8,040 nucleotides of DNA, from positions 1-8,040 of the forward strand of contig DAISZX010000016.1 of assembly GCA_036824555.1 (NCBI GenBank), written 5' to 3'. Shown here in pieces: positions 6,770 through 8,040 of this stretch (positions are counted from its first letter, which is position 1; every line of letters begins with the position of its first letter). Position numbers and translations under genes: made by a program. Source of the DNA: SpSt-28 sp036824555 (GTDB lineage Archaea; Aenigmatarchaeota; Aenigmatarchaeia; CG10238-14; SpSt-28). The notes under the pieces were generated by a model that was given only the letters and a program-made list of their open reading frames with translations, was not told where the DNA came from and did not search any database.

Positions 6770-7830
6770 TCCCTATTTTGTTTTTCTCTCTTTAAATTCT
6801 CAAGTTTTTCTCTCAAGAACTTCTCTCCTTTTATCGGAATTTTATATTTACAATACTTGCATCTAAAATTCTCGTCGATACAAAAATCTGTAATTTCAAT
6901 TCCGAATCTTTTAATAACAGTTTTTCCACAATTCGGACAATAAGTATTTTCTAAAGGATGTCCAGGTACGTTTCCAATGTAAACAAATTTTAATCCCTCT
7001 TCCTTAGCAATTTTTGCGTGTTTTTCTAGAACTTCAATCGGTGTTGGTGGTAAGTGATTTAGCAGATAGTGTGGAAAAAATCTTAGGAAGTGCAATGGAG
7101 TATTTTCTCCCAAATTTTCAACAATCCACCTAACCAGTTTTTTAGCATCCTCTAAATCATCACCAATTTTTGGAATTACTAAATCTGTGATTTCGATGTG
7201 AAGGCCAGCATCTCTCATTAAGAGCAAAGTCTGATAAATTTCTTCTTCCTTAGGAACGCTCATGTACTTTAAATAAAATTGAGGATTCCCATTTCCTTTA
7301 AAATCTACAGTTGCCGCATCTAAAAATTCTCTCATAAGTTCTACAGCTTCCTCACTTTCATAGCCATTGGTGACAAAAGTATTAGCTAACCCTTTTTTTC
7401 TAGCCAATTTTCCAACATCATATGCATATTCTATAAAAATCGTTGGTTCGTTGTAAGTATAGCTTATAGATTTACAGCCATAATCCAAAGCCATTTTAAC
7501 GGCTTGTTCCGGAGTCAATTTAACTCCAATTATCTCTCTTCTTTGACTCAAATCATAATTCTGGCAGAATTGGCAAGCAAAATTACAACCTTGAGTCCCT
7601 ATTGATAGAGCAAGACTTCCTGGTAAAAAGTGGAAGAGGGGCTTTTTCTCTATTGGGTCAACGTTAACTGCGTTTGGTAAAGAATATACTAAAAGCTTTA
7701 GTTTTCCTTTAACATTCTTTCTTACTCCACAAAAACCAATTTGCCCTTCATCCAAGTTACATCTCCTTCTACAAGCGACACACCTAACTTTTCCATTTAA
7801 TCTTTCATAAAGAATAGCCTCCTTTTCCAT
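6766..7830 (-). CDS. amrS: AmmeMemoRadiSam system radical SAM enzyme
   Basis: A 354-residue cytosolic radical SAM protein of the AmrS family, related to pyruvate formate-lyase activating enzymes and named for co-occurrence with AMMECR1 and MEMO proteins. The [4Fe-4S]-binding C82-x3-C86-x2-C89 lies in GTQGCNFACQFCQNYDLSQ. Further family features are an N-terminal Cys cluster (C17, C20, C24, C34), YNEP at 126-129, VTNGY at 151-155, VDFKG at 173-177 and HFLRFFPHYLLN. A C-terminal zinc-ribbon-like region has C298-x2-C301, C317 and C324-x2-C327. Length and the start MEKEAILYERLNGKVRC fit the family. No Shine-Dalgarno precedes the ATG; a TATA box centred 33 bases upstream predicts a nearly leaderless transcript. 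It heads the operon and overlaps the next gene by four bases. No AMMECR1 or MEMO gene is in the window. The substrate is unclear to me. Confidence 0.9.
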   Translation of the reverse strand: MEKEAILYERLNGKVRCVACRRRCNLDEGQIGFCGVRKNVKGKLKLLVYSLPNAVNVDPIEKKPLFHFLPGSLALSIGTQGCNFACQFCQNYDLSQRREIIGVKLTPEQAVKMALDYGCKSISYTYNEPTIFIEYAYDVGKLARKKGLANTFVTNGYESEEAVELMREFLDAATVDFKGNGNPQFYLKYMSVPKEEEIYQTLLLMRDAGLHIEITDLVIPKIGDDLEDAKKLVRWIVENLGENTPLHFLRFFPHYLLNHLPPTPIEVLEKHAKIAKEEGLKFVYIGNVPGHPLENTYCPNCGKTVIKRFGIEITDFCIDENFRCKYCKYKIPIKGEKFLREKLENLKREKQNRE

Positions 7831-7858
7831 TTTAGAATTTTTAAAGCCATCAAAAAAG

Positions 7859-7867
7859 CTTTTAAAG
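7859..7867 (-). promoter_or_regulatory. Putative TATA box of the amrS-surface operon
   Basis: The minus strand reads CTTTAAAAG, centred about 33 bases before the amrS ATG, with an A-rich stretch upstream that could serve as a BRE. With TATA-to-start spacing of about 27, the transcript would begin some 6 bases before the ATG, which agrees with the lack of a Shine-Dalgarno. No other gap in the operon is longer than 28 bases. Confidence 0.45.
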
Positions 7868-7873
7868 TTTTTA

Positions 7874-7882
7874 TTTTAAATA
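7874..7882 (+). promoter_or_regulatory. Putative TATA box of cysS
   Basis: TTTTAAATA on the plus strand would place transcription start near 7905 and leave a leader of roughly 55 bases before cysS. It lies only a few bases from the opposing amrS TATA box. The motif is near-palindromic in an AT-rich stretch, so direction is uncertain. Confidence 0.35.
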
Positions 7883-7949
7883 GAGAAATGGTTGGTCGTT
7901 TTTGTTAGAATGCTAATTCTTAAGATTATTTTTTACTCAATCATTTCTT

Positions 7950-7957
7950 GGAGGTGA
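7950..7957 (+). promoter_or_regulatory. Shine-Dalgarno of cysS
   Basis: GGAGGTGA, a near-complete anti-16S match, four bases before the ATG at 7962. It fixes the cysS start and shows that this organism uses Shine-Dalgarno initiation for at least some genes. Confidence 0.8.
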
Positions 7958-7961
7958 GCTT

Positions 7962-8040
7962 ATGAGAATAAAGATATTCAACACCTTAGTAAGAAGAAAG
8001 CAAGTCTTCAAACCAATAAACGATAAAGAGGTTAGAATGT
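7962..8040 (+). CDS. cysS: Cysteinyl-tRNA synthetase, N-terminal fragment
   Basis: Only the first 26 codons are inside the window: MRIKIFNTLVRRKQVFKPIN and then DKEVRM. This is the characteristic start of class I CysRS (K-I-(Y/F)-N-T-L-x-R-(K/R)-K-x-x-F-x-P, then the strand leading to the zinc-site region YVCGPTVYD, which would follow just outside). The enzyme charges tRNA-Cys with cysteine in the cytosol. The ATG is chosen for its strong Shine-Dalgarno four bases upstream and its match to the family N-terminus. It is transcribed divergently from the operon headed by amrS and shares the intergenic region with it. The identification rests on a short segment, so domain completeness cannot be assessed. 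Confidence 0.82.
   Translation, partial: MRIKIFNTLVRRKQVFKPINDKEVRM

Noticed and set aside
1..8040. tRNA or rRNA genes, CRISPR arrays, insertion sequences, attachment sites or intrinsic terminators.
   Set aside because: Reading both strands I saw no repeat-spacer pattern, transposase, inverted terminal repeats or tRNA-like fold; the window is almost entirely coding and the operon end lies outside it.

Overview
The window is an AT-rich archaeal fragment, roughly one third G+C by eye. It carries seven genes on the minus strand and the first codons of one gene on the plus strand. Archaeal origin is supported by class III (prepilin-type) N-termini such as KAVSPLV and AQVQTIEALV, TTTAAA-type TATA boxes, an AmrS-type radical SAM protein, and secreted proteins crowded with N-X-S/T sequons. 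The mix of LamG-bearing pilin-like proteins and Ig-repeat surface proteins resembles uncultured DPANN-type archaea. That lineage guess is from memory of similar proteins and is tentative.

Layout, in the direction of minus-strand transcription from right to left. A divergent promoter region (about 7831-7961) separates cysS (plus strand, only its first 26 codons in the window) from a long minus-strand operon. The operon starts with an AmrS-type radical SAM enzyme (6766-7830). Its stop overlaps the start of a secreted protein (4973-6769) with three Cys-rich modules, a CARDB-like domain and Ig-like domains. Next is a membrane-anchored Ig-repeat protein with a cytoplasmic coiled coil (2607-4945). 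Then come a pilin-like protein carrying a LamG domain (1292-2617), a short pilin-like protein (916-1302), a second membrane-anchored pilin-like protein (318-911) and a third pilin whose 3' end lies beyond the window (1-289). Adjacent genes overlap by 4 to 11 bases or are separated by at most 28, so one transcript is likely. No stretch above about 300 bases lacks a gene.

An assembly fault interrupts the Ig-repeat gene. A run of 100 N (4481-4580) is flanked on each side by the same 55 bases. Removing one copy and the N run (155 bases) restores one 727-residue frame, so the apparent split into two genes is an artefact.

My reading is that genes 2 to 7 encode a cell-surface assembly: several pilin-like subunits, one bearing a carbohydrate- or protein-binding LamG domain nested in the pilin scaffold, plus two large secreted or anchored Ig-like proteins. 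This could be a minor-pilin or adhesive-tip complex. No assembly ATPase, platform protein or prepilin peptidase lies in the window, so the system is incomplete here. The role of the cytosolic radical SAM enzyme at the head of the operon is unexplained.
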